Assembly (NCBI RefSeq): GCF_000237085.1
Contig: NC_016627.1
Coordinates: 2,232,118 to 2,296,117 of the forward strand
Direction of reading: 5' to 3'
DNA length: 64,000 bases
Origin: Acetivibrio clariflavus DSM 19732
Lineage (GTDB): Bacteria; Bacillota; Clostridia; Acetivibrionales; Acetivibrionaceae
Shown: one piece after another, positions 1-9,583 of the stretch
Position numbering within the stretch: the stretch's first letter is position 1
Layout of the letters: every line of letters starts with the position of its first letter
Made by a program: the position numbers and the translations under genes
The notes under the pieces: model-generated
Databases searched by the model: none
Seen by the model: only the letters and a program-made list of their open reading frames with translations
What the model was told of the DNA's origin: nothing

Positions 1-265
1 CATCATTAATCTTTATTATTATAATTCTCGTCTCTTCGGTCTCTTCACGGGCTTCCATTCCGAATCTGGTTCTTATATCCATTATCGGAACTATTTCTCC
101 TCTCAAGTTTATGACACCTTTTATATAGTCAGGAGTTTTTGGAACTCTAGCGTAAGGTAACATTTTTTCAATGGTTGTTACACTGTGAATTTCTACTCCG
201 TAGTTTTCCTTGTCTAACAGAAAAACAACATATTGTTTTCCATCAACATTAACTACTTCTCCCAT
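1..265 (-). CDS. cheW: Chemotaxis coupling protein CheW (3' part cut by window edge)
   Basis: N-terminal 88 codons of a CheW-type coupling protein, which links chemoreceptors to the CheA kinase at the membrane array. The start ATG at 265 follows a GAGGTGAT ribosome binding site. The visible sequence has the CheW beta-barrel signatures: QYVVFLLD near the N-terminus, IEKMLPYARVP, and GVINLRGEIVPIMD. It lies 26 bp downstream of cheA in the same orientation and is the last visible gene of the operon. The C-terminus lies outside the window. Confidence 0.93.
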   Translation of the reverse strand, partial: MGEVVNVDGKQYVVFLLDKENYGVEIHSVTTIEKMLPYARVPKTPDYIKGVINLRGEIVPIMDIRTRFGMEAREETEETRIIIIKIND

Positions 266-291
266 TTAATCATCACCTCTTCATATAGCTT

Positions 292-2367
292 CTAAACAGC
301 CAGTGAATTTACATCCAAAATTAATGCAACATTTCCGTCACCCAATATTGTAGCACCGGCAATAAATTTAATTCCCGAAAGAAGTTTTCCTAATGACTTT
401 ATAACTATCTCCTGTTGCCCAATCAAAGAATCTACCAAAAATCCCGACAATCTTTCGCCTTTCTTAACTATTACTACCGTTAACTGCTTTTTATTATTTT
501 TATCCGTTGGAATATCCAATATCCTGTTCAAACGAACTATAGGTATCACGGTATCTCTAATCATAATTACTTCCTGTTTCTGAACCAACATTATCTGGTC
601 AGGAGAAATTTTTATTATTTCCTTTGTACTGCTAAGGGGTATTGCATATTTTTCCTCACCGATGACTACAAGCAAAGCCTGTATAATAGCCAATGTGAGA
701 GGAAGCCTTATAATAAATTTACTTCCCTTGCCCCATTCCGTTTCAACCTCTACTACACCGCCAAGCTGTTCGATTTTAGTTTTAACAACATCCAATCCGA
801 CCCCTCTTCCCGATAAGTCGGTTATCTTGTCAGATGTACTGAAGGAAGGCTTGAACAAAAAGTCTATAATGTCTTTTTGGGATAATGTATTGGCAATTTC
901 TTTTTTTACAAGCCCTTTTTCTATAGCTTTCTTTTTCACTTTTTCAAGATCTATACCTTGACCGTCATCACAAACTTCGATAACAACATTGTTGCCATCC
1001 TGATAAGCTCTTAAGTCAATTTTTCCTGCAGTTGGCTTACCTGCCGCTTTCCTTTTCTCAATAGACTCAATTCCATGATCGGCAGAGTTTCTCAAAAGAT
1101 GAATAAGCGGATCCCCTATTTCATCAATAACAGTTCTGTCAAGTTCAGTATCCTCACCAGACATATTAAGAATAATTTCTTTGTTTAAATCCCGTGCAGT
1201 GTCTCTTATCATCCTTGGGAATCGATTGAATACCATTTCAACAGGAACCATTCTAACCTTCATAACAGCATCATGAAGATTGGTAGTTATGCGTTCAAGA
1301 TATTCAATAGCCTCATTGTAAGCCTGCGTCCTGTCTCCTATGTCTATACCTTCAAGCCTGGTCTTGATTATGATTAGCTCACTGACAAGATTCATTAATA
1401 CATCAAGCCTGTCGACATCAACTCTCACTGTCTTGCCTGTTTTGGCTTTATGAGCCTGGTTGTTTTGACTGTTGTCCTCCTGTTTTGCATCGGAAGAATC
1501 CTCAACTACCGCATTAACCGTGTCAACGGAATTTGCAGTATTTTCACTACTAATTTTTTCAGTTTCGGCAAGCTGGAAATCATCATAACCCAGAGAAGTA
1601 ATAACCACTTCATCAATTTCCGCAATACTGTTTATGTCTTTTTCAAAAAATGAAGGGTCTTCTTTGGTTATACATACAACAGTAAATTCAAAATCGAATT
1701 TTTCGTCTTCAATATCTTCAACCCTAGGCTCCGATCTTATTATTTCCGAGTGTCTTTCAATGGTTTGGAATATAATAAATGAACGGGCTGATTTTAAAAC
1801 ACATCCTTTGTTCAAAACAACAGTGATCTTCAATACATTCATACCCAATTCTTTTGCTTTATAAGCAATGTTTTGCTCATATTGATTCAATTTGAACTGG
1901 GCAGTTTTATAAGTTTTATTGTCTGTCTTCTCCGGTTCACTCTGATTGTTTTCAACCTCAGTTTTTACCGTTTCCTGTTCAGTTTTATTATTAACAGCAT
2001 TGTTAAGTTCCGATATTATGCCATTATAATCATTATTTCCCTCACTACCCGTGTTTACAATATTCTCTGTATAGTTTTCAAGAGCATCCAAACACATAAA
2101 CAATGTATCTACAAGTTTTGGAGTCACACTTATTTCATTATTTCTTAAAGCATGCAAAACATTCTCCATATCATGGGTAAGTTTTGCCATCTTGTTAAAT
2201 CCCATTGTTCCAGCCATACCCTTTAATGTATGGGCTACTCTAAAAATTTCATTAAGAATTGCTGTATCTTTAGGATTTTGCTCAAGTTGAAGAAGTGATT
2301 CATTTAAACTCTGTAAATGTTCCTTTGTTTCGTCGATAAAAATTTCCAGATACTGACTCATGTCCAT
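292..2367 (-). CDS. cheA: Chemotaxis histidine kinase CheA
   Basis: A 691-aa chemotaxis kinase that phosphorylates CheY and CheB. The N-terminal HPt (P1) domain has the phospho-acceptor His46 in VAHTLKGMAG. A P2-like CheY/CheB-binding region follows after an acidic linker, then the dimerisation helices (RVDVDRLDVLMNLVSELI) and the HATPase domain with an N box (LRNSADHGIE) and G boxes (DDGQGIDL, GRGVGLDVVK). The C-terminus is a CheW-like regulatory domain, about residues 555-690. The start overlaps the 3' end of cheB by 10 bp, so translation is probably coupled. Length and domain order are normal for the family. Confidence 0.97.
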   Translation of the reverse strand: MDMSQYLEIFIDETKEHLQSLNESLLQLEQNPKDTAILNEIFRVAHTLKGMAGTMGFNKMAKLTHDMENVLHALRNNEISVTPKLVDTLFMCLDALENYTENIVNTGSEGNNDYNGIISELNNAVNNKTEQETVKTEVENNQSEPEKTDNKTYKTAQFKLNQYEQNIAYKAKELGMNVLKITVVLNKGCVLKSARSFIIFQTIERHSEIIRSEPRVEDIEDEKFDFEFTVVCITKEDPSFFEKDINSIAEIDEVVITSLGYDDFQLAETEKISSENTANSVDTVNAVVEDSSDAKQEDNSQNNQAHKAKTGKTVRVDVDRLDVLMNLVSELIIIKTRLEGIDIGDRTQAYNEAIEYLERITTNLHDAVMKVRMVPVEMVFNRFPRMIRDTARDLNKEIILNMSGEDTELDRTVIDEIGDPLIHLLRNSADHGIESIEKRKAAGKPTAGKIDLRAYQDGNNVVIEVCDDGQGIDLEKVKKKAIEKGLVKKEIANTLSQKDIIDFLFKPSFSTSDKITDLSGRGVGLDVVKTKIEQLGGVVEVETEWGKGSKFIIRLPLTLAIIQALLVVIGEEKYAIPLSSTKEIIKISPDQIMLVQKQEVIMIRDTVIPIVRLNRILDIPTDKNNKKQLTVVIVKKGERLSGFLVDSLIGQQEIVIKSLGKLLSGIKFIAGATILGDGNVALILDVNSLAV

Positions 2368-3431
2368 TGTTTTTGCACCCCCACTATTTTCATAATTTCG
2401 TTGGAGATTTCGCTAAGAGGTGTAACGATATCTACAACTCCCGTTTGTATCGCCGCTTTTGGCATACCGAAAACTACACATGTTTTCTCGTCTTGAGCAA
2501 TTACACTGACATTTTTGTTTTCCTTTAATTTTTTAATTCCTTCACTTCCATCTCCACCCATTCCAGTCATTATAACCGCAACAACATTCTCAAAGCCTGT
2601 ATTCGAAACTGATTCAAGCAGTACGTCCACTGATGGCCTGTGACTTCCTACACGGGGATCTTTTGTCAACTTAATTTTCAATTTCGATTTTTCATCCCTT
2701 TCAGCAAGCATATGGTAATCTCCAGGTGCAATATATACATATCCTGTTTTTATCAGTTCGTCATTTTCTGCTTCCTTTACGCGTACTTTACTCATCCCGT
2801 CAAGCCTTTCGGCTAAAGATTTTGTAAAACCCGGCGGCATGTGCTGAACAACCAGGAATGCTGCATTAACATCTTCAGGTATGGCTGGAATTACCTCTTG
2901 AAGAGCTTTTGGACCGCCTGTTGAAGTTCCAATCAAAACTATATTGTTAAGTGTCGTGCTTTCCTTATATAAAGGCTCTTTATTTTTTACTCTTGTGTTT
3001 ATTTTTAAGTAAGGTACAGATTTACTGGCTATTTTCACCTTCTCAATAATCTCTTGCTTCTTTTCTTTAGAATTTATATCGAATATATTTGAAGGCTTGG
3101 TTATAAAATCTATTGCTCCTTTTTCAAGAGCCTGAATTGTCGCTTCAGCAGCATCTTGTGTAATACTGCTCAACATTACAACAGGTACGTTTCCCACTTT
3201 GTTGAGTTCCTCTAAGCACTCAAGCCCGTCCATTCCGGGCATTTTTATATCTAAAGTAACAACATCGGGCTTAAGCTTTCTTACCTTTTCAAGAGCGTCA
3301 ATTCCGCTTTTTGCAGTACCTACCAGTTCTATGCTGCTGTCACTTTCAAGAATATCCGATATAACTTTTCTCATGAATGCTGAATCATCAACCACCAGTA
3401 CTCTTATTTTTTTGTTGCATTTATTCTCCAT
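2358..3431 (-). CDS. cheB: Protein-glutamate methylesterase/deamidase CheB
   Basis: A 357-aa receptor methylesterase used in adaptation. The N-terminal receiver domain has Asp15/Asp16 and the phospho-acceptor Asp61 (VTLDIKMPGMDG). The C-terminal esterase domain has catalytic Ser170 in GTSTGG, His197 in VVQHMPPGF, and an Asp in the MTGMGGDG motif. It lies 9 bp after the PilZ gene and overlaps cheA. No cheR is visible nearby, so the methyltransferase must lie elsewhere. Confidence 0.96.
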   Translation of the reverse strand: MENKCNKKIRVLVVDDSAFMRKVISDILESDSSIELVGTAKSGIDALEKVRKLKPDVVTLDIKMPGMDGLECLEELNKVGNVPVVMLSSITQDAAEATIQALEKGAIDFITKPSNIFDINSKEKKQEIIEKVKIASKSVPYLKINTRVKNKEPLYKESTTLNNIVLIGTSTGGPKALQEVIPAIPEDVNAAFLVVQHMPPGFTKSLAERLDGMSKVRVKEAENDELIKTGYVYIAPGDYHMLAERDEKSKLKIKLTKDPRVGSHRPSVDVLLESVSNTGFENVVAVIMTGMGGDGSEGIKKLKENKNVSVIAQDEKTCVVFGMPKAAIQTGVVDIVTPLSEISNEIMKIVGVQKQWT

Positions 3432-3440
3432 AGATTAAAA

Positions 3441-4106
3441 TCAACCCTTTTTTAAAAGCTTCCTTTGCTCCTGAAATATATAACTGATAATTTTTTCTCT
3501 CAAACTTTCATCTATTTCCTCAAAACAAACACCAATTTCATATTTATAAGGTCCATGCAAAATGTCATACTTTGTAAGTCTTACAACTTTTCCAATAAAC
3601 TTTATTTTGCATGTAATAAATAATTCACAATCAAGATATTTATCTGTTTCAATAGGTTCTTTGAGGCGCATGCTTATACCTCCACCGCTCAAGTCGCGAG
3701 TTACAGTTTCGGTATATTCCTCATTGGATTTCTTATTTACCGATTCAATTACTCTATACTTGACAGGTAAATTTACATCAAACCTGAAAAATTCTCGTCT
3801 TTGAATCTTTTCAATCGAAGTAAGGGCCTGAACTTTCAATATTGCCAAATTTTCCTTGTTTTCTCTGTCAATGACTTTTGCTTTAAATTCGTAAAAGCTG
3901 TTATCCTTTATAAATGAAACAGCTATTTCTGAACCAATCGGAACAGGATACACCCTTCCCTCATAAATAGGTGCAGCTATATACAAAACATTATTTTCCT
4001 CAACCCATTCCAGCTCACTGGCAAAAGGACGATCTGTTTTTTTACCGTCATCTTTTATAAAACGTATCTCAAGTTTTAATCCCGTACCTAACTCATTGTA
4101 TTTCAT
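3441..4106 (-). CDS. YcgR-like PilZ domain flagellar brake protein
   Basis: A 221-aa protein with an N-terminal YcgR-type beta domain (about 1-95) and a C-terminal PilZ domain that binds cyclic di-GMP. The binding signature is intact: RRxxxR at residues 103-108 and DLSGGG at 138-143. Proteins of this build slow the flagellar motor or alter switching when c-di-GMP is high. Its place inside the fla/che operon between flhG and cheB matches YpfA/YcgR-type brakes of Firmicutes. Function is assigned from domain architecture. Confidence 0.88.
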   Translation of the reverse strand: MKYNELGTGLKLEIRFIKDDGKKTDRPFASELEWVEENNVLYIAAPIYEGRVYPVPIGSEIAVSFIKDNSFYEFKAKVIDRENKENLAILKVQALTSIEKIQRREFFRFDVNLPVKYRVIESVNKKSNEEYTETVTRDLSGGGISMRLKEPIETDKYLDCELFITCKIKFIGKVVRLTKYDILHGPYKYEIGVCFEEIDESLREKIISYIFQEQRKLLKKG

Positions 4107-4156
4107 TTCAGGCCTCCCTGCATGTTTATGTTAGTGTTATAAAAAGTTAAAATTTT

Positions 4157-5068
4157 TCATGTATTCAGAAGATTAACAAGCTTGTTTACAAACCCCTTAA
4201 AACCTGTATTCTCTGAACTTTCCCTATATGATTTAACATCCACAATTTTTGAACCGATATCTTTAATTTGCTTTGAAGCCTGACATTTTGGGAAACTTAG
4301 AGTAAAGGGTTTTTGCATTTTTACAGCCTTTATAACCATATCATCAAAGCTAATAAATCCTAGTGTTTCCAAATTAAGCCCCAAAAATCTGCTGGTCACT
4401 ATGGACAACTTATTTAATATATCGTATGCCTCATTTGCACTTTCAGCTCTATTTACAATCACCTTAATTTTTTTATTTTTATCCCTGTTAGCTACCATTT
4501 TTATCAACGCATAGGCATCGGTAATAGAAGTAGGTTCAGGAGTTGTAACCAAAATCACCTCATCAGCTGCCATTACAAAACTCATAACACTGTCCGACAA
4601 TCCCGCTCCAGTGTCAATGAGTATTACATCGGATAAACTGTCTAAAAGAGCAATATTGGATAAAAATTTATCGATTTGCTCCTTGTCTAATTTTACAAGT
4701 TCTTCCATTCCGGAGCCACCGGATAAAAACTTGATATTTCCGGGACCGTCGGTTAACACTTCAAATATGTTTTTATCATCATGCAAAACATTCAACAGAT
4801 TATATTTCGGCATTATTCCAAGCAACACATCAATATTGGCAAGCCCAAAATCTGCATCTAAAATTGTAACACGATTTCCTAATTCACTAAGTGCTATAGC
4901 AAGGTTAACAGTTACATTAGTCTTACCTACTCCACCTTTGCCGCTGGTTACAGTAATAACTTTAGCTGTTTTCTTTTTTATGTCATTTATTGCAGTAACC
5001 TGGTTCGACAATTGCTTATGCTTTAAATTGTTTATAATTTGTCTTAGTCTTTCAGCTTGGTCCATCAT
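4157..5068 (-). CDS. flhG: Flagellar number regulator FlhG (MinD-like ATPase)
   Basis: A 303-aa MinD/ParA-family ATPase (FlhG/YlxH/FleN) that controls flagellar number and placement with FlhF. It has a deviant Walker A motif (SGKGGVGKT, residues 42-50), a Walker B-like LIDTGAG, and the N-terminal DQAERLRQ motif that stimulates FlhF GTPase activity in this family. The first ATG overlaps the flhF stop codon (TAATG), so translation is coupled. A second ATG one codon later is an alternative start. Confidence 0.94.
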   Translation of the reverse strand: MMDQAERLRQIINNLKHKQLSNQVTAINDIKKKTAKVITVTSGKGGVGKTNVTVNLAIALSELGNRVTILDADFGLANIDVLLGIMPKYNLLNVLHDDKNIFEVLTDGPGNIKFLSGGSGMEELVKLDKEQIDKFLSNIALLDSLSDVILIDTGAGLSDSVMSFVMAADEVILVTTPEPTSITDAYALIKMVANRDKNKKIKVIVNRAESANEAYDILNKLSIVTSRFLGLNLETLGFISFDDMVIKAVKMQKPFTLSFPKCQASKQIKDIGSKIVDVKSYRESSENTGFKGFVNKLVNLLNT

Positions 5069-6252
5069 TACGAAATGCTCCCTATCAGTTTTTTGGCAAT
5101 TTTATCGACATTTGCAACTTCTATGTCATCTGGCACGCTCTGTCCGACTGTAACATAAGACAAATTTTTGTTGGTAAGGCGTCTTGCATTTAGTATTATT
5201 CCTAAAGACGGCGTCTCATCAAGTTTTGTAAATATTAACTTATAGTCTTTAAGGAAACTGTAGCTTGCAAGGATCTCACGACAGTTTCTCATTCCCGTAG
5301 TTGTGCTTAGGACTAAGAATATCTCATCGGCCGAAGAAGCTTCCACAAGCATTTTAAGTTCATCAAACTGAGTTTTGTTTCTATGGCTCCTACCTGCTGT
5401 ATCTATAAGGATTATATCCTTATCTTTATACTTATCCATCGCATCATGTATTTCATTAATGGAATATATAACTTCTACCGGTATTCCCAAAATCTCGCCG
5501 TAAGTTTTGAGTTGCTCAACTGCCGCGATTCTATAGGTATCAGCGGTTATTAATCCCACTTTCTTTTTATGGTTTAGGGAATAATCTGCTGCAATTTTAG
5601 CCAAAGTGGTTGTCTTACCAACTCCAGTAGGACCTACAAATATAACAACTGTAGGCTTTCCGTCTTCTCTCAGTTTAAGAGTCTGAGGCTTTCCAAGTAA
5701 TCCCGATATCAGTTTGTATAATATTGTGCCAACATCATTGATATTTGAAGTATCAGGAACTTTATTTTGAATGGCATCCATTAATTGTTTTGCTATACGT
5801 CCGTCAACTTCATTTCTTACCAGATTATTGTAGAAAAGCTCTATAGCCTTAAGTTTCTCCGTTTCCTCAGGCTTCATCTCTTTAGGAGAAGGTTTTGCAC
5901 TGTCCTGACTGACTTGCTCGTATATCTTTTGAAGAACATTTTCCATGCTGTTTACTTTATTCTCCAACAAAGCTAATTTTTCCTCTTTTTCAATCAATTT
6001 ATTGTCAAATTCCTTTGTTTTACTATTTACAGAAAATGCAACTTCACTCTTAACCGGCTCAGTTTTAACCTTTTGACTGTAGAACTCATCCACAGCGGCT
6101 AAAACCTCAACCATCGGTTTTGAAAACATTTTAAACAATCCTTTTTGCTTTATTTTTCTTGTGTTTAAAATAACAGCTTCGCTTCCAAGATCCATTTTTA
6201 CTTTCCACATTGCCTCTTGAGTATCTTTTCCCACATACCGTCTTATCTTCAT
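5068..6252 (-). CDS. flhF: Flagellar biosynthesis SRP-type GTPase FlhF
   Basis: A 394-aa SRP-family GTPase that recruits early flagellar components to the membrane. Residues 1-60 form the basic B domain (MKIRRYVGKDTQEAM), residues 80-130 are a charged, probably coiled linker, and the NG domain follows. The G1 P-loop is GPTGVGKT at 207-214, with later G motifs DTYRIAAVEQL, DTAGR and TKLDE. It lies 1 bp from flhA and overlaps flhG. Confidence 0.96.
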   Translation of the reverse strand: MKIRRYVGKDTQEAMWKVKMDLGSEAVILNTRKIKQKGLFKMFSKPMVEVLAAVDEFYSQKVKTEPVKSEVAFSVNSKTKEFDNKLIEKEEKLALLENKVNSMENVLQKIYEQVSQDSAKPSPKEMKPEETEKLKAIELFYNNLVRNEVDGRIAKQLMDAIQNKVPDTSNINDVGTILYKLISGLLGKPQTLKLREDGKPTVVIFVGPTGVGKTTTLAKIAADYSLNHKKKVGLITADTYRIAAVEQLKTYGEILGIPVEVIYSINEIHDAMDKYKDKDIILIDTAGRSHRNKTQFDELKMLVEASSADEIFLVLSTTTGMRNCREILASYSFLKDYKLIFTKLDETPSLGIILNARRLTNKNLSYVTVGQSVPDDIEVANVDKIAKKLIGSIS

Positions 6253-6253
6253 A

Positions 6254-8278
6254 CTATATGCTCACCACCCCAACTGATTGAACCTCTAAATGCGGATCAA
6301 GTTCATTATATGATAGTACTATTAATCCTGGTATAGCTTGTTCTGTAAGCCTTCTGAAATACAACCTGACTATCGGTGATGCCAAAACTATCGGCTGCTG
6401 TCCAAGCTTCATAAGTTTTTGTACCTGATTCGTCAAGCTGTTCATAATGGATTTGGTTGTGCTTGGTTCTAAAGTTAAATATGCACCATGTTCGGTCTTT
6501 TGAACCGAATCGAGAATTATCTGTTCAACTTTAGGATCTAATGTAATTACACTTGATTTCTTATCTTTTATAAACTTTTTGGATATAGCCCGGCCCAAAG
6601 CCTGCCTTACATATTCAGTCAGCATATCGGTATCGTGGGTTACAGGCGCATAATCTGCCAATGTTTCCAGGATTGTTACAATATCTCTTATGGAAACCCC
6701 TTCCTTTAAGAGATTTGCCAATACTTTTTGTATTTCACCTATTGTCATCACCTTAGGTACCAGTTCTTCCACCAGTGCAGGATATTTTTCCTTGACTTTA
6801 TCAATTATGGTTTGAACTTCTTGTCTTCCTGTCAATTCATGAGCATGGGCTTTTATTATTTCAGTCAGATGTGTGGCAATTATAGACGGCGGATCCACTA
6901 CTGTGTATCCAAGCATCTCTGCTTTATCCCTCTGTGCTTCAGTAATCCACACTGCCGGCAGTCCAAAAGCCGGTTCAGTTGTTTTTATTCCTTCTATTTC
7001 CTCTTCAACAAATCCCGGGCTCATTGCAATAAAGTGATCAAGCATTACTTCGCCGTTAGCCACCTCAACTCCTTTAATTTTTATAACATATTCATTCGGA
7101 CTTAATTGGATATTATCCCTTAATCTTATTATGGGAACAATCATTCCCAGTTCAAGTGCCAACTGTCTTCTTATCATTACCACTCTATCCAGTAAATCCC
7201 CGCCCTGATTTACATCGGCCAATGGAATTATCCCGTAACCGAATTCAAGTTCAATAGGATCCACTTCCAATAAGTTTACAACATTTTCAGGCTTTCTGAT
7301 TTCTTCAACTTCATGTTCTTCAATTTGTGTTTCTACCTGCTGCTGAGATATTTGTTCATTTTTCATAAGTTTAAAACCCAAAACTGCAAAAATTATCGAC
7401 AATCCTATAAAAGGTAGAGTTGCCAAAGGATATGCCAGCAGCAAGGAAAATCCTGAAGCTATAAAAAACACTTTCGGGTTGTATATCATTTGCTGCTTAA
7501 GATCATCGCTGATGCCACTGTCAGAAGCAGCTCTCGTAACTATCATACCGGTCGCAAAGGATATAAGCAGTGACGGAATTTGGCTAACAAGACCGTCTCC
7601 TATAGTAAGGAGTGCGTAACTTTGGAGAGCAACCATCAATTCCTCTCCTCTCATTACCATCCCAATTATCAAACCGCCTACAAGATTTATCACTGTTATA
7701 ACAATTCCTGCAATGGCATCACCTTTTACATACTTGGTAGCACCATCCATAGCACCATAAAAATCTGCTTCCCTTTGAATTTTCTTTCTTCTTTCTTTAG
7801 CTTCACTCTCATTGATAAGACCGGCATTTAGGTCTGCGTCTATAGCCATCTGTTTACCCGGCATAGCATCCAATGTGAATCTTGCAGCAACTTCCGATAC
7901 TCTCTCAGTTCCCTTGGTTATTACCAAAAATTGTACAACAGTTATAATCAGGAAGATTACAAATCCAACTACCATATTATCCTGTGCTACAAACTTCCCA
8001 AAGCCTTTTATAACCTCACCGGCTTTTCCTTCTCCCAAAATCAAGGTTGTCGATTTTATATTCAAAGCTATTCGAAATATGGTTGTAAAAAGCAACAGCG
8101 ATGGAAATATGGACATCTGCAAAGCTTCTTTCGCATATATTACATTCAGCAAAATAACCAATGATAATGCAATATTAAAAGCAAGCAAAACATCAAGTAC
8201 AGCAGCAGGAACCGGTACAATCATTACAAGCACTATCGCTACAACTAATATTCCTACTGCTATATCTCCAAATTTCAT
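6254..8278 (-). CDS. flhA: Flagellar type III export gate protein FlhA
   Basis: The large export gate subunit, about 674 aa. The N-terminal half has about eight membrane segments and the conserved FHIPEP-type cytoplasmic loop (MPGKQMAIDADLNAG). The C-terminal half is the cytoplasmic ring that docks chaperone-substrate complexes. I chose the ATG at 8278, which has GGGGGAAAG upstream; a TTG two codons earlier is in frame. It follows flhB after 99 bp and abuts flhF. Confidence 0.97.
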   Translation of the reverse strand: MKFGDIAVGILVVAIVLVMIVPVPAAVLDVLLAFNIALSLVILLNVIYAKEALQMSIFPSLLLFTTIFRIALNIKSTTLILGEGKAGEVIKGFGKFVAQDNMVVGFVIFLIITVVQFLVITKGTERVSEVAARFTLDAMPGKQMAIDADLNAGLINESEAKERRKKIQREADFYGAMDGATKYVKGDAIAGIVITVINLVGGLIIGMVMRGEELMVALQSYALLTIGDGLVSQIPSLLISFATGMIVTRAASDSGISDDLKQQMIYNPKVFFIASGFSLLLAYPLATLPFIGLSIIFAVLGFKLMKNEQISQQQVETQIEEHEVEEIRKPENVVNLLEVDPIELEFGYGIIPLADVNQGGDLLDRVVMIRRQLALELGMIVPIIRLRDNIQLSPNEYVIKIKGVEVANGEVMLDHFIAMSPGFVEEEIEGIKTTEPAFGLPAVWITEAQRDKAEMLGYTVVDPPSIIATHLTEIIKAHAHELTGRQEVQTIIDKVKEKYPALVEELVPKVMTIGEIQKVLANLLKEGVSIRDIVTILETLADYAPVTHDTDMLTEYVRQALGRAISKKFIKDKKSSVITLDPKVEQIILDSVQKTEHGAYLTLEPSTTKSIMNSLTNQVQKLMKLGQQPIVLASPIVRLYFRRLTEQAIPGLIVLSYNELDPHLEVQSVGVVSI

Positions 8279-8383
8279 AGTCAACTTTCCCCCATTCAGT
8301 TATTATCTAAGTGATAAATAAGTCTTTTACTTCCTTGCGTATACTACAAAAAATGTTGCCACAAAATTCTTTATAAATATTTG

Positions 8384-9583
8384 TTACATAGCCCTAACTT
8401 TATTTTTAAGACTGTATACGAAGGCAAGTACTTCTGCCACTGCCTGAAAAAGCTCCGGAGGAATTTTTTCACCTATTTCCACTGTGCTATAAAGGGTTCT
8501 TGCCAACTGCTTGTTCTCAACAATTTCCACTTTGTTTTCCTTTGCTATCTCCTTTATTCTTAAAGCCATATAATCCTGTCCCTTTGCAATTACCAGCGGC
8601 GCATCAGCCACTTTAGGGTCATATTTTATTGCTACTGCAAAGTGAGTAGGGTTTGTTATTACAACATCCGCCTTTGGTACATCCTGAAGCATTCTTCTTA
8701 ATGCTATCTGACGCTGTTTCTGCTTTATTTTACCTTTTATTTCCGGATTACCTTCGGTTTCTTTATATTCCTGTTTTACTTCTTGCTTTGTCATCTTCAG
8801 ATTTTTCTCATATTCCCACCACTGATATCCGTAATCCAAAACTCCAAGTACCAACAATGCTATGCACATCCTGACGGCAATATTTAATGCCGTACTGCAT
8901 ATATAAACAGCTATGCTGATAATATCCATGTCCATTGTTTTTAGCATATTTACTGCTTCATGAGAAAAATATGAGTATGCTATAAAACTTACTATTGCAA
9001 TTTTCAATATGGACTTAACCAACTCCATAACAGATCTTAATGAAAACAATCTTCTAAACCCGTTTATAGGATTAATTCTGTTAAATTTAAATGCCAGGGT
9101 CTTTGTTGTAAACAAAAAACCCACTTGAGCATAGGAAGTTGCTAAACTTGCTAAAAGTGCCACTGCAAATACAGGAGCTACAATTTTTAAAAATTGTAAC
9201 ACCGTTTCTGCAAACATTTTTCTAATGCCTTGCAAAGTATATAAATCAGGCACTTGGGCCAAATCAATGAAAGCAATCTTAAAATTCAGATACAACTGTT
9301 CATATATAAAACTTCCGGCAATCTTTAAGGTTAAAAATATACTTAACAGTACAATTGCAGAAGTCATTTCCCTGCTTTGAAGAACCTGACCTTCTTCTCT
9401 TGCTTTCCGCCGTTTTTTAGGAGTAGGCTTTTCCGTCTTTTCTCCACTATCTGCAAAAAGCTGAAGATTAACTGTTATTAACCCCGGTACTTCAATGGGA
9501 TTTAAATTCTCATTAAAAACATTATTATTGTAATTATTTCCTAAATTTAACTCTTTGCTTTTCTTATTCTTCAGTTTTTTCAT
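8384..9583 (-). CDS. flhB: Flagellar export switch protein FlhB
   Basis: A 399-aa export specificity switch. It has the N-terminal TEKPTPKKRRKAREEGQ signature, four membrane segments, and a C-terminal cytoplasmic domain with the autocleavage motif NPTH (VVITNPTHFAVAI). The N-terminus carries about 45 extra residues before the usual start of the family. Its start overlaps the fliR stop (ATGA-type overlap), so the two are translationally coupled. It works with FliK, which is encoded upstream in the same operon. Confidence 0.96.
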   Translation of the reverse strand: MKKLKNKKSKELNLGNNYNNNVFNENLNPIEVPGLITVNLQLFADSGEKTEKPTPKKRRKAREEGQVLQSREMTSAIVLLSIFLTLKIAGSFIYEQLYLNFKIAFIDLAQVPDLYTLQGIRKMFAETVLQFLKIVAPVFAVALLASLATSYAQVGFLFTTKTLAFKFNRINPINGFRRLFSLRSVMELVKSILKIAIVSFIAYSYFSHEAVNMLKTMDMDIISIAVYICSTALNIAVRMCIALLVLGVLDYGYQWWEYEKNLKMTKQEVKQEYKETEGNPEIKGKIKQKQRQIALRRMLQDVPKADVVITNPTHFAVAIKYDPKVADAPLVIAKGQDYMALRIKEIAKENKVEIVENKQLARTLYSTVEIGEKIPPELFQAVAEVLAFVYSLKNKVRAM

